From: Crambe crambe
Lineage: Eukaryota > Porifera > Demospongiae > Poecilosclerida > Crambeidae
Direction: 5' to 3'
Assembly: GCA_963924555.1 (NCBI GenBank)
Contig: OZ004592.1
Location: 2,480,001-2,544,000, forward strand
DNA length: 64,000 nt
Shown here: in pieces, positions 27,126-39,800 of the stretch
Numbering within the stretch: the first letter of the stretch is position 1
Layout of the letters: every line of letters begins with the position of its first letter
Notes under the pieces: model-generated
The model's input: the letters and a program-made list of their open reading frames with translations, nothing else
The model's database searches: none
What the model was told of the DNA's origin: nothing
Translations under genes and position numbers: made by a program

Positions 27126-29810
27126 TTATTGAGACACTGCAGTGCTTTGGTAGTTGCTATGGCCATAGGAATAATAGTTCTCGGCAAAGGCTCTTGTGTT
27201 GATATGCTCGTCCCTCTCTCGATACTTATGTTTTCTAGCCACTCTGATAAACACAATCAGTCCCAGAATAGCTCCGACAATGATGATCGTGTTGAGAGGT
27301 AGGCCGCAACTGAAGTTTGAACTGGAGGGGAGAGGGTAAGACTTGAATCCAGCTGCAAAGCTGATAATGAGAAGAGCTGTTATGAACCCAAACACGCCAC
27401 GAATGCAATAGAAAATCCCAATCAGCATCCCTCTCATTCCATAGGGACTTTGAGCTGTGATGAACTCTAGACCTGCACAGATCCAATAAAATTTTAAAAC
27501 AGTGGACTAAAAATGAAACAATAATATGGGACAGGTATACATGTAGCTCGCTAGCTAGGGAAAATTAGGGTTTACATGAAGAATGAAAATTATACCCTAC
27601 AATGAATAGTTAATTATAGTAAACTGTATGATACATACATGTGACAGTCGAGGGTAGAAATCAAACACGTTTTAGTCTCAAAGTTTCCTTTTGTCATGAC
27701 TGATGCCTTTCGGACTTTTTTTTTTTTAAAGTAGAAAGCTTGATTTCTACCCTCGACTGTCACACATATAACAATCATCATCTATAGTGTAGCCTACTCT
27801 CCACATACTTGAAATGAAAACCAAAGTTTCTGCCAGAGCTGCTAACAGGATTGGTGCTGGCATGATGTGGACACTGATATCGACTTGCTGCTCAGTAGTT
27901 CCATTAACCAGGTAACAACTGTTTTCCACAAAGGCGGTACTGTTTGAGTCAAGGTTTGATGTATGACGCAGTTTGTAATATCCAAATACATCAACTATGA
28001 ACAGGAGCAAGAGTCCGGCTATTGCCACACCCATGCCCAATCCTATTCGTCTGAACATGGATGGAATACAGGCTTTGAAAAATGGATAGATCGCTGTTTC
28101 AAAGATGACTATCATTATGAATATAGGAATGGTATCCAATAGAATCTGGTAGAATTCTCCTGCTGCACAAATACCTCCAACAGATGGTGTGTCATCCAGC
28201 TTCTTTGAGATAATGATTCCTACAAGCTGCATTATTATTGTTATAACAAAGATCAAAATTAGAGTCATTTGGGAAATATTAGCTAGGATTTTGGACAGAT
28301 CATTGTTGTCAGAAGCACCTTTGAGGTAAACAACCAACAAAGATAGACACTAAGAAATAGCATCATAATCATGATCTTTACATCAATTAAGTCCTTAGGA
28401 CAAAAATAAACAGCATGATGTGGCCAAAATGCATATAATATAGTGTCTACTTAATATTTTTAATGTTTTCATGACATCACAACATGCAGGATACTACAAA
28501 TTCTCAAGCAAAAATTAATGTATTGCTCTATTACATTACTACACTTGCTCACAAACTCACCAGTATACCAATACCTCACCAGTATACCATAATAACTCAC
28601 CAGTATACCATAATAGCTCACCAGTATACCACCAGTATACCATAATAGCTCACCAGTATACCATAATAACTCACCAGTATACCACCAGTATACCATAATA
28701 GCTCACCAGTATACTTTACTAACTCACCAGTATACCGTAATAGCTCATCATAAATACTGAGATGACAAACAGTACACCCATGGTCTTGATAAAAGTCTTC
28801 ACATCCTCTACTTCTTCATTACTGAATGGACCTCCATACTTCTTCTTTCCGAGGTCGATCCTAGCTGGGATATTGTCCTCCCAGTATGTGAAAGCACTCC
28901 GAAACAGAGGGACCTTGTGCTTAGCAGCAAATCTTAAGACGCTGTACACTAGCTTGAAGGGATTGACTGATTTTGGCTCGATGATGAGAATGTGCTTCAG
29001 GTAGTAGAAAAGTAAGAGAGCAAGTATGATACAGGCCACTTCACACAAAGATATAGTCATGGTGGTGAGATTGAAGTTTGTAACGAAGCACGCAAATAGA
29101 GGTGTAATTCCGGCCATGATGTTTCTGGATCCATAGTACCAGTGAATGAATGCACTGAGTTCTTCTGTTGAGGCTTCCGGCATTTGATCCAGTCCGAATG
29201 GTATAATGTTTGCTTGAAATGCTGCCAGTCCTGTATTGATTATCAGAAAAGATAGAGGGAAAATGGCTGCATGAACTATGTACTTCCCAGTTTCAGTTTC
29301 AAAGAAATACTTGATAAGGAAAGTGACAAAGATGAGACAATACCCGATGAGAAGGAGCCACAGACTGGTACGGATTACTTTGAATCGACCAAAGTGAACA
29401 TCAGCCAGCCAGCCCATTAGAGGGTACAGAAGTTGAGGGATTGAGCGAACGAATATGATCCCAAGCCCAGTTAGAATCCCAGCTTCTCTAATTTCCAAAG
29501 TATTTTTTAAAAAGTGTGAAAGTATATCACCTAATGCTCCGAAGAAGCTGATATTGACCATACATGCAATAACTAGAACCAAAATTGCCCCTTTTGAGCT
29601 CACTCTTCTGATCCTCTTGTTCCTGCAGGAGCAAGTTTCTCTCAACAGCAAGTTCATGTGACTTGGGACATCTTCTTCAGTTATTAAAACACCCTCTTCT
29701 TCTTCAAACGAGTCGTCATTGGTGTGGTATGAAGTGGTTGCAGCCAACCTGTTCAAGCTGGGAGACTTCGTACTGGTACCAGTAGCAGAATGGCGCTTCA
29801 AAGACTCCAT
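27126..29810 (-). CDS. POT/SLC15-family transporter T1, 656 aa
   Basis: Exons 29810-28728, 28349-27809, 27472-27126, phase consistent. Features of the proton-dependent oligopeptide transporter family: GWLADVHFGR (residues about 133-142, the PTR signature), FQANIIPFGLDQMPEASTEE, and EFITAQSPYGMRGMLIG in the third exon, with about 12 hydrophobic segments overall. The acidic Ser/Thr-rich cytoplasmic N-terminus is about 75 residues. The usual first-helix ExxER proton-coupling motif is not present; the helix reads ACMVNISFFGALGD. Substrate unknown; peptides are the family's usual cargo. It is the most diverged of the four tandem paralogues. The exon-1 donor sits in a 21-bp repeat array. Confidence 0.85.
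27640..27764. mobile_element. 125-bp MITE with perfect 25-bp inverted ends in a T1 intron
   Basis: 27640-27664 and 27740-27764 are exact reverse complements (tgtgacagtcgagggtagaa... ). Perfect ends suggest a young insertion. No open frame. Confidence 0.85.
28555..28739. repeat. 21-bp tandem repeat built from the T1 exon-1 donor junction
   Basis: The unit ctcaccagtataccataatag (minus strand: tattatggtatactggtgag) occurs about eight times, some units truncated. The copy nearest the exon is the genuine exon end plus GTGAGT donor. Each unit is 21 bases (seven codons, SYYGILV) and carries its own GTGAG. Confidence 0.9.
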
Positions 29811-29840
29811 AGATTTAGTTATTGCGCAGTTAGTCAGCTA

Positions 29841-29878
29841 TAGTCTGGCATAGGTGGGGGCGGTGCTATGCCAGACTA
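29841..29878. promoter_or_regulatory. Hairpin in the T1 5' flank
   Basis: Arms tagtctggcatag and ctatgccagacta flank a 12-base G-rich loop (gtgggggcggtg) starting 31 bp upstream of the T1 start codon. It may be a regulatory structure or a foldback relic. Confidence 0.5.
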
Positions 29879-29981
29879 AGTCAGCTACCTTATCGTTGTA
29901 GGCTAACTATACGGATTTAGCAATTGCAGTGGATTGGGCGGGGCCTATTATTAATTGTATAACGAAAAACAGTAATGATTC

Positions 29982-30075
29982 GAGGGGAAATGGGGAAGGG
30001 TGGGGGCAAATTTAAAAATTATCACACAAAAAACAATAACAAAACAAACAAAAAACAAACTAACTAACAAACAAA
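29982..30075. other. T1-T2 spacer
   Basis: AT-rich with aaacaaac runs. The words aatggggaagggtgggg and tattaattgtataa recur at about 32325-32400, which helps mark the duplication unit of the transporters. Confidence 0.5.
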
Positions 30076-30090
30076 AGAAGCTGGCTATAG

Positions 30091-32079
30091 CTATGTGCCA
30101 TAGTAATACTTCTCAATGAATATCCGTGTATTTACATGCTCGTCCCTTTCTCTGCATTTGTATCTTCGTGCCACGACTATGAACATGACTAATCCAATCA
30201 GTGCGATGCCGATCACTGCCAAAATCAGTGGAGTGCTGCAACTGATGCTCAGGGCTGCAGGAAGAGGGTGGTCTTTGTAGCCCAGAGTGAAGAACAAGAT
30301 GAGGAGGGCAGTGATGAAGGCAAACGCCCCACGGATGCAGTAGGAGGTCCCAATTAGCATCCCTCTCATCCTGTAGGGACTTTGGGCCGTGATGAACTCT
30401 AAAACTATAAAAGGAGAGGGAGAGGAAAAGGTTATGATTAAGAAAATAACAGAGTAGAGTAGGGATATCACATCTACCTATAAGATAGTTAAGCACAAAG
30501 GGTTGTCTCAGTACCTTATGTACTTTAAGCTGATCTGTGCTTACTTGAAATGACAACAAGAATTTCTGCAAGTGCTGCTAGAAAAATTGGCAGGGATAAG
30601 AGATATACATTGATGTTATAATCGTTTTTCTCAGTATTGTTAATAAGAAGACATTCACTATTAGTGATGGTGGTGTTGGTTTCATTCAGTGTACTTTTTC
30701 CATAAATGTCGATCGCTACGACAACCATGAGCTCAATGATTGAGACTATCAGGCCTAGTCCCATTCTTCTGAACATGGAGGGGATCAGAACTTTGAAAAA
30801 TGGATGGATTATTGCCTCGTAGAGTGCAATCATTAGGAAGATGGAGACTGGATCAAGAAGTGAGAACAGTAGTGAACCGACAGAGTGAACTGTACCCAAT
30901 TGTTTGTTACCCACAAATTTGGCTGAGATTTGAGATAGTATCAAGCTGTAGAAATTTATAATTGTTATTTTGTTATAGATATACTCTTACTCTATCACTA
31001 TTATATACTCTAATAGGAACTATAATTATGTTACTCACTCACAATGTGTAATGGTTGATCATAAAGACAGAGATTGAAACAAGAATGCACGTCATTCTCA
31101 TAAAGGTCTTCACATCTTCCACTTGTTCGTTGCTAAAAGGACCTCCATATTTCCTCTTTCCCAGGTCTATCCTACCAGGAATTTCATCTTCCCAGTAGGT
31201 GAAAGCACTTCGTGAGAGTGGAATCTTGTTCTTAGCAGCAAATTTTAGAACCTTATAGACCATAGTGAAAGGATTTGTGCCATGAGGCTCAATGATAAAG
31301 TACCTCCTAAAGCCATAAGTCATAATCACTGCAATGAGGAGGAAGAAAGCTTGACATGACAACGTAACAATGGTAGGAAGTAGCCATGGAATTGGATCTA
31401 AAAAGTGTGGTATCATTGGGACTATAAAAAATAGGACATTTCTTGTGGCATAATACCAGTTGATAAATGCACCAAGTTCTTCAGTAGAGGCATCAGGCAT
31501 TTGATCAAGTCCAAATGGTATGATGTTAGTTTGGTATCCCGCTAGTCCAGAATTAATCAGCACATAAGCCACAGGAATTACAATATAATATGCTCCAGTT
31601 TTGTGGTCAGGATCATAGGAATAAACAAACAAAAAAGTGGATAACATCAGGACATGTCCAATGAATATTAACCAGAGGCTGTTGATAATAACTTTGGAGC
31701 GACCAAGATGAACATCAGCCAACCAACCAGCCAAGGGATATCCCATTTGTGGGATGGAACGAATCAGTATCGTCACCAGGCATAATATGACTCCTGTCTC
31801 TGTAATGTGCAAGTAATCCCTAAAAAATAACTGCATAACGTAAAAACTTCCGAAAAAATTTGGAGTGATGAAGCAATTGATTATCAGGAGAATGATGGCT
31901 CCTTTTGATCTTACTCTTCTGAATCTGCTTTGTCCACGACGACCACAAGAAAATAATTCCCTCAATACCAAGGTGGCACGATTTGGGATGTTTTCTCGGT
32001 CGAAATTTATAAGTTTAGAGCTGGTATGCAACTCCATTTCAGAGTCCATTTGTTCTTCCATGCTTTCGGCATAAGCCAC
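30091..32079 (-). CDS. POT/SLC15-family transporter T2, 583 aa
   Basis: Exons 32079-31043, 30945-30545, 30404-30091, phases 2 and 1 at the two junctions, identical to T3 and T4. PTR signature GWLADVHLGR at about 118-127, GYQTNIIPFGLDQMPDASTEE, and EFITAQSPYRMRGMLIG. As in T1, no ExxER in the first helix (NCFITPNFFGSFYVM). Asn-linked glycosylation sites cluster in the exon-2 loop (LNETNTTITNSE). T2 is one residue shorter than T3 in helix 1. An NRF-1-like site lies just upstream. Intact and presumably functional. Confidence 0.87.
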
Positions 32080-32096
32080 GCCTTCTTAGGACATAA

Positions 32097-32107
32097 GCGC
32101 ATGCGCA
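32097..32107. promoter_or_regulatory. NRF-1-like palindrome upstream of T2
   Basis: gcgcatgcgca, 18 bp upstream of the T2 start, inside a block (cgccttcttaggacataagc / gaaagttagatccgcc) that is conserved upstream of T3. Confidence 0.5.
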
Positions 32108-32128
32108 GAAAGTTAGATCCGCCCATCG

Positions 32129-32400
32129 AGCTCACTCTTGTTCAAGTTTCTCTCAACAGCAAGTTTATGTGACTGGGGACATCTTCGGTTATTAAAATAC
32201 CCTCTTCTTCTTCAAATGAGTCATTGGTGTGGTATGAAGTGGTTGCAGCCAACCTGTTCACTTCCAAGCAGAGAGACTTTGTGCTGGTACCGGTAGCAGA
32301 ATGGGGCTCCATGGGCGGGGCCTATTCTTAATTGTATAATACTCAAAAAAAACAACAGTTGAGGGGGATGGGAAGGGTGGGGACAAAATTTATAAAAACA
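32129..32400 (-). pseudogene. Relic of a T1-like first exon between T2 and T3
   Basis: The reverse strand from 32312 reads ME-HSATGTSTKS ... LAATTSYHTNDSFEEEEG and on to DVPSHINLLLRET, matching the T1 N-terminus for about 57 codons and then ending in a stop after a small deletion. Its 5' flank (gggcggggcctatt) also matches the T1 5' flank (29937-29950). No transmembrane part remains. It marks a duplication breakpoint: a unit running from within T1 through T2 was copied. Confidence 0.8.
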
Positions 32401-32427
32401 AACAAATAAACAAATCTGGCTAGCTAG

Positions 32428-34593
32428 CTATGTGCCATAGTAATACTTCTCGATGAATATCCGCGTATTTACATGCTCGTCCCTTTCTCTGCATTTGTAT
32501 CTTCGTGCCACAACTATGAACACGACCAATCCAATCAGTGCGATGCTGATCACTGCCAAAATCAGTGGAGTGCTGCAACTGATGCTCAGGGCTGCAGGAA
32601 GAGGGTGGTCTTTGTAGCCCAGAGTGAAGAACAAGATGAGGAGGGCAGTGATGAAGGCAAACGCCCCACGGATGCAGTAGGAGGTCCCAATTAGCATCCC
32701 TCTCATCCTGTAGGGACTTTGGGCCGTGATGAACTCTAAAACTATAAAAGGAGAGGGAGAGGAAAAGGTTATGATTAAGAAAACAACAGAGTAGAGTATG
32801 TTCCTAATTTGAACTAATGTAGCATAATTTATAGTAACTCTGGCTCTAGTACTGGGGATATCACATTTACCTATAAGATAGTTAAGCACAAAGGGTTGTC
32901 TCAGTACCTTATGTACTTTAAGCTGATCTGTGCTTACTTGAAATGATAACAAGAATTTCTGCAAGTGCTGTTAGAAAAATTGGCAGGGATAAGAGATATA
33001 CACTGATGTCATAATCGTAAATCTCAGTATTGTTAATAAGAAGACATTCACTATCAGTGATGGCGGTGTTAGTTTCATTCAGTGTGCTTTTCCCATAAAT
33101 GTCAATCGCTACGACAACCATGAGCTCAATGATTGAGACTATCAGGCCCAGTCCCATTCTTCTGAACATGGAGGGGATCAGAACTTTGAAAAATGGATGA
33201 ATTATTGCCTCGTAGAATGCAATCATTAGGAAGATGAAGACTGGATCAAGAACTGTGAGTAGTAGTGAACCGATGGAGTGAACTGTACCCAATTGGTTAC
33301 CCACAAATTTTGCTGAGAATTGAGATATTATTAAACTGTAGATATTTAATAATAATTATGGTAATAATAATAATTGCTAGCTTTAATTAACATGCTGTTT
33401 GGTATAGTGAACCCTGTCCATATATGACCACCTACACATAGTGGCAGTACTATATGTTTATTCAAAGATCACTTTCTAAGCCCATATGTGGCAGGTTTCA
33501 CTGCAGCTCTATCACTAGTACTATTACTATAGCACGGCATTCTATTCACTCACAATGTATAATGGTTGATCATAAAGACCGAGATTGAAACCAGAATGCA
33601 CGTCATTCTCATAAAGGTCTTCACATCTTCCACTTGTTCATTGCTAAAAGGACCTCCATATTTCCTCTTTCCCAGGTCTATCCTACCAGGAATTTCATCT
33701 TCCCAGTAAGTGAAAGCACTTCGTGAGAGTGGAATCTTGTTCTTAGCAGCAAACTTTAGAACCTTATAGACCATACTGAAAGGATTTGTGCCATGAGGCT
33801 CAATGATAAAGTACCTCCTAAAGCCATAAGTCATAATCACTGCAATGAGGAGGAAGAAAGCTTGACATGACATTGTAACAATTGTAGGAAGTAGCCATGG
33901 AATTGGATCTAAAAAGTGTGGTATCATTGGGACTACAAAAAATAGGACATTTCTTGTGGCATAATACCAGTTGATGAATGCACCAAGTTCTTCAGTAGAG
34001 GCATCAGGCATTTGATCAAGTCCAAATGGTATGATGTTAGCTTGGTATCCGGCTAGTCCAGAATTAATCAGCACAAAAGCCACAGGAATTACGACATAAT
34101 ATGCTCCAGTTTTGTGGTCAGGATCATAGGAATAAACAAACAAAAAAGTGGACAACATCAGGACATGTCCAATGAATATTAACCAGAGGCTGTAGATGAT
34201 AACTTTGGAGCGACCAAGATGAACATCAGCCAACCAACCAGCCAAGGGATATCCCATTTGTGGGATGGAACGAATCAGTATCGTCACCAGGCATAATATG
34301 ACTCCTGTCTCTGTAATATGCAAGTAATCCTTAAAAAATGACTGCATAATAACGTAAAAACTCCCGAAAAAATTTGGAGTGATGAAGCAATTGATTATCA
34401 GGAGAATGATGGCTCCTTTTGATCTTACTCTTCTGAATCTGCTTTGTCCACGACGACCACAAGAAAATAATTCCCTCAATACCAAGGTGGCACGATTTGG
34501 GATGTTTTCTCGGTCGAAATTTATAAGTTTAGAGCTGGTATGCAACTCCATTTCAGAGTCCATTAAATTTTGTTCTTCCATGCTTTTCGGCAT
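32428..34593 (-). CDS. POT/SLC15-family transporter T3, 583 aa
   Basis: Exons 34593-33554, 33335-32938, 32741-32428, with the same junction phases as T2. Very close to T2 along the whole protein, with PTR signature GWLADVHLGR, DQMPDASTEE and the FITAQSPYRMRGM motif; ExxER absent. It differs by small indels (VIMQSFF in helix 1, one Lys lost in VGNQLG). The codon-level similarity and shared flanks show recent tandem duplication. All exons are open. Confidence 0.87.
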
Positions 34594-34621
34594 AAGCTAG
34601 CCACGCCTTCTTAGGACATAA

Positions 34622-34632
34622 GCGCATGCGCA
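34622..34632. promoter_or_regulatory. NRF-1-like palindrome upstream of T3
   Basis: gcgcatgcgca, 29 bp upstream of the T3 start, in the same conserved context as T2. Confidence 0.5.
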
Positions 34633-34724
34633 GAAAGTTAGATCCGCCAGACCGGCGAATATGACCATAGATATACTAGACAAAATTTAAAAACAAACAA
34701 ACAAATAAAACAATCTGGCTGTAG

Positions 34725-36705
34725 CTATGTGCCATAGTAATACTTCTCAATGAATATCCGTGTATTTACATGCTCATCCCTTTCTCTACACTTGTATCTT
34801 TGTGCCACAACTATGAACACGACCAATCCAATCAGTGCGATGCCGATCACTGCCAAAATCAGTGGAGTGCTGCAACTGATGCTCAGGGCTGCAGGAAGAG
34901 GGTGGTCTTTGTAGCCCAGAGTGAAGAACAAGATGAGGAGAGCAGTGATGAAGGCAAACGCCCCACGGATGCAATAGGAGGACCCAATTAGCATTCCTCT
35001 CATCCTGTAGGGACTTTGGGCCGTGATGAACTCTAAAACTATAAAAGGAGAGGAGGAGGGAAAAGGTTGTGAGTAAGTAGCATAACAACAGAGTAGAGTA
35101 TGTTCCTAATATAGCTAGTAACTCTGGCTCTATAGTACTGGGGTTGGCTACCTTATGTACTTACTTGAAATGACAACAAGAATTTCTGCAACTGCTGCTA
35201 GAAAAATTGGCAGGGATAAGAGATATACACTGATGTCATAATCGTAAATCTCAGTATTGTTGATAAGAAGACATTTACTATCAGTGATAGTGGTGTTAGT
35301 TTCATTCAGTGCACTTTTTCCATAAATGTCGATCGCTACGACAACCATGAACTCAATGATTGAGACTATTAGGCCCAGTCCCATTCTTCTGAACATGGAG
35401 GGGATCAGAACTTTGAAAAATGGATGGATTATTGTCTCGTAGAGTGCAATCATTAGGAAGATGGAGACTGGATCAAGAAGTGAGAACAGTAGTGAACCGA
35501 CAGAGTGAACTGTACCCAATTGTTTGTCACCCACAAATTTGGCTGAGATTTGAGATAGTATCAAGCTGTAGAAATTTATGTTATAGACTCTATCAGTATT
35601 ATTAGATACTATAATAGGAATTATGTCACCTGCAAATTCATTATGTCTAGCTCATGTTACTCACTCACAATGATGTGTAATGGTTGATCATAAAGACAGA
35701 GATTGAAACCAGAATGCATGTCATTCTCATAAAGGTCTTCACATCTTCCACTTGTTCGTTGCTAAAAGGACCTCCATATTTCCTCTTTCCCAGGTTTATC
35801 CTACCAGGAATTTCATCTTCCCAGTAAGTGAAAGCACTTCATGAGAGTGGAATCTTGTTCTTAGCAGCAAACTTTAGAACCTTATAAACCATACTGAAAG
35901 GATTTGTGCCATGAGGCTCAATGATAAAGTACCTCCTAAAGCCATAAGTCATAATCACTGCAATGAGGAGGAAGAAAGCTTGACATGACAACGTAACAAT
36001 GGTAGGAAGTAGCCATGGAATTGGATCTAAAAAGTGTGGTATCATTGGGACTACAAAAAATAGGACATTTCTTGTGGCATAATACCAGTTGATAAATGCA
36101 CCAAGTTCTTCAGTAGAGGCATCAGGCATTTGATCAAGTCCAAATGGTATGATGTTAGCTTGGTATCCCGCTAGTCCAGAATTAATCAGCACAAAAGCCA
36201 CAGGAATTACAACAAAATAGGAGATGGATGCTCCAGTTTTGTGGTCAGGATCATAGGAATAAACAAACAAAAAAGTGGACAACATCAGGACATGTCCAAT
36301 GAATATTAACCAGAGGCTGTAGATGATAACTTTGGAGCGACCAAGATGAACATCAGCTAACCAACCAGCCAAGGGATATCCCATTTGTGGGATGGAACGA
36401 ATCAGTATTGTCACCAGGCATAATATTACTCCTGTCTCTGTAATATGCAAGTAATCCTTAAAAAATGACTGCATAATAACGTAAAAACTCCCGAAAAAAT
36501 TTGGAGTGATGAAGCAATTGATTATCAGGAGAATGATGGCTCCTTTAGATCTTACTCTTCTGAATCTGCTTTGTCCACGATGACCACAAGAAAATAATTC
36601 CCTCAATACCAAGGTGGCACGATTTGGGATGTTCTCTCCGTCGAAATTTATAAGTTTAGAGCCGGTATGCAACTCCATTTCTTCTTCCATTTTGGCATAA
36701 GCCAC
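34725..36705 (-). pseudogene. POT/SLC15-family transporter T4 with a premature stop
   Basis: Exons 36705-35669, 35565-35165, 35038-34725 are otherwise colinear with T2 and T3 in length and phase. Codon 289 (35839-35841) is TGA where T2 and T3 have CGA (Arg in PLSRSAFTYWED). Downstream of it the frame stays open and well conserved through the end, apart from RIDLG to RINLG and an extra Ser codon before the donor. The protein would stop halfway, losing the second membrane bundle. Either a young pseudogene, a polymorphic null allele, or a sequence error. The upstream NRF-1-like word is also altered (gcgcatgcgta). Confidence 0.85.
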
Positions 36706-36725
36706 GCCTCCTTTTTGGGCTATCT

Positions 36726-36736
36726 GCGCATGCGTA
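36726..36736. promoter_or_regulatory. Degenerate NRF-1-like site upstream of T4
   Basis: gcgcatgcgta, one mismatch from the T2 and T3 palindrome, followed by the same gaaagtta word. Confidence 0.4.
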
Positions 36737-36880
36737 GAAAGTTACTCACTAGTTAGATCCGCCCAAAGACTAAGAACCTCGATATGATCCATGATTGGAT
36801 TGACGGTCATAGTGACGCCATAGCTATCCTTTTGCTGCACCCAATTAGCTCGAACCAGTCAGGCTCAAAGTAGTCCCACC

Positions 36881-39800
36881 ATGTCCCACTTCCTGAGAGA
36901 GATCAAAGAGTTCGAGAAGAAATCTTTTCAAAACCTACGTAAATTACTGACCAGCCACCACTCTGAGTCTGGAACTGACGGTGCAGAAGAATCTGTAAGT
37001 TAAAAGCTCACATGACCTGATAGAGTTCTGGGTACTGTAAGGAAAAAGGAGGCTGGGTTCAAGGCTATGTAGGAGATATGTGCATGAAAATTTAAATGGT
37101 AGAATGTTTATTTTATCAGTCAAGTCTAGCCATTGATTTCCATACTTACCAATCATGTAAAAAGGCAGACTAGCTAATGAGATCTTAGGTGCAAACTCTG
37201 CACTACATAGCTATAGGTGTACAGAGATGGCGTGCATGAATTTTTGCTAAAATGGCACACATACACTGAAATATCCAACAAATTTTTGTTCCTAAAATAC
37301 ACAATCTTGTTTGGTGACCTATTGTGAACCAACATTGTACAAGGTGCTTATCAATGTACAATTACAGTGATAGTATTTCCAGTTTTCTTTTCACAGCCAT
37401 TCAAGAGCTAGCTTCCTCTGTCAAATCACTCAAAAAGATGCATAATATTGTTTCAGGACACATCTTGCTTCTCTTCCTCCTTCGTACACGTACAATAACC
37501 AGCCTGTACATAATATGGCTCATAGTTAAATACTTGATGCATAGTGCATGGAAATTATGTGATTTTATAAATATTATTACAGGAAATCAGTATCAATGAA
37601 GCAGCATTACATAATGTTAGAAACGTCAAAGTGAGTCTTACTGGGGACTTGCACTGGTTAGAAGTACGTAGTGACTACTCTTTTTCTTTTAGGAGTTATC
37701 TTCTCTTCTTGCAAAGCCTGAACTTAATCCTAACAACCTGAACCACCTCGGAAATGCTCCCTTACATACTCTGGCCTCCAGGCAAATAAAGAAGAAATAT
37801 GATTCACTTAAATTGGACCTTCTGTATACCTTACTCACTCAAAGTAGTGGCGTTGAGATCAACTTGCCCAATGCAGCCGGAAATACAGCATTGCACCTGG
37901 CAGTGGAGGTGGGACTCACATCCACGTATATTGTGTGTGTGTTGAATGTGTATACAATAAATGGTTAACTTAATTATGTGACTCTGACCTAGTATTTCCC
38001 TATTTTCAGTGCTTCATTGACCGTGTCATTGAGCTATTACAAAGCTTTGCTATTTGGTACACAGCCATTCTCACACAATGTAGCTAGACCATGCAGTGAA
38101 AACAGAGGGCATGCACAAAAATATGTTTACATGATTCATGGATACACCAGGCATGTACTTGAATAGCATACCTAAGTCTATATAACCTATAGCTATAATT
38201 GTTTGATTTCTTTATCTACTTGTGAAGCATTAACTTTAGTAGTAAGGAAGTTTTTTTTTTCTATGCTAGCTTCCACACAGTTAACATACATAGGACTGCA
38301 GTATTATCGTTAATTATTACTTTCATAGAGGAATGATATTGAGTTTGTCAAGACACTGCTTGCATTTGGAGCTAACATCAATCAACTAAATCGTCAAAGG
38401 AAGACGCCCCTTGACTTCTGCCTGGGAAGGTTCACATTGATGCACAGAACTGATTCACTGGTAGAGATTATGCCAATCAATCCAGCTCCTAGACATTCAG
38501 TGTACTCAAAAGGACGAAGCAATGGTGTTCCACCATCAATAAGTAACAGAGATAATTTAATCAGTCTACTAAAAGAATGTGGTGCTGTTTGTGGCAGAAA
38601 TCTAGTCAATCCATCACGTAAGCCAGTGATCAAGAGATTCGTGGATGTAGTCACAGAACTGGAAGAGAAAAGGGAAAGAGGTTCATTGCTACTACCAAAG
38701 AAGGCTCATTGTGGTGATGAGTCTTCATGCACTGATGTTGCAAAGCTGTACTACAACCTAGAGTCAAGCACGAACAAGTTAATGGCAGATGTTTCTCGAT
38801 CACTTGTGTGCAGAGGTTGTGATCAAGCTGGTTCTCAATCTGGAAATCTTGATCAAGCTGCTGCCCTGGGGCTTCAGATGAAGGAAATGAAACTCTTGCA
38901 GATGGCTGGGAGCAGGATGTTATTTCTGGATGGAGGAGGAATGAAGGGTCTCGTGGAAATTGAGATTCTTTATGAGATTGAGGAGCAGACTGGAAGGAAA
39001 ATTACCGAATTGTTCGACTGGATTGTAGGGACTTCAAGTGGAGGCATCATAGCTCTAGCACTTGTATATGGTATGCACACTGTATGCGCATAGGGGGTGT
39101 GGTTTTTTGAGTTCATATGAACATGTACATATCTCCCATTCCTCTCCAATCCCTGAAAGTGGTTAGGGTTAACTGTTTGTGTAGAAATGGCTGCATGCAG
39201 TACCCTTTCCTTCACTCAATTCTGAAAATGGCTGCATATAGAGTACAATACTCCTTAAACCCTTTGGATTCACTTGTATATCTTTAATATACTTAGCTAA
39301 ACTGACATTGAGAGAAGTCAGGCAACTCTTTTATCAAATGAAGGATGATGTATTTGGCAACAGAGATTTCATCACTGGTCCAAATGGTACAAAAAGTCTC
39401 ACTGATGTATTGCAGAAAACTTTTGGAAGCATGACTATGGATGAAGTAAAGTTTCCACGGTTAGATAGTCTCTTTTTTTAGTGGATTATAATTGATTACT
39501 GTTTTATTATACTCCTCAGGGTGGTAGTGACTGCAGTGCATAAGAAGACCACTAATCTGAAGTTACATTACTTCAGTAATCATCCAAAAATCAATGAAAA
39601 TAATGAAGAAAGTACGTTTTAAGAATCAAACATAAGAGCTAAGATTATTGTGCATGAACTTAGCTAGTCAACTACAGAAAGGACCAAAGCATCAGTCATC
39701 AGTATAAAAATCTTCCATGCAGGGCAGCTCCAGTAATTTTAAAGGGAGGGAGTGGAGGAGGGTAGCTCAATAGTCAATAGTTGATCTGAGATGACGAAAT

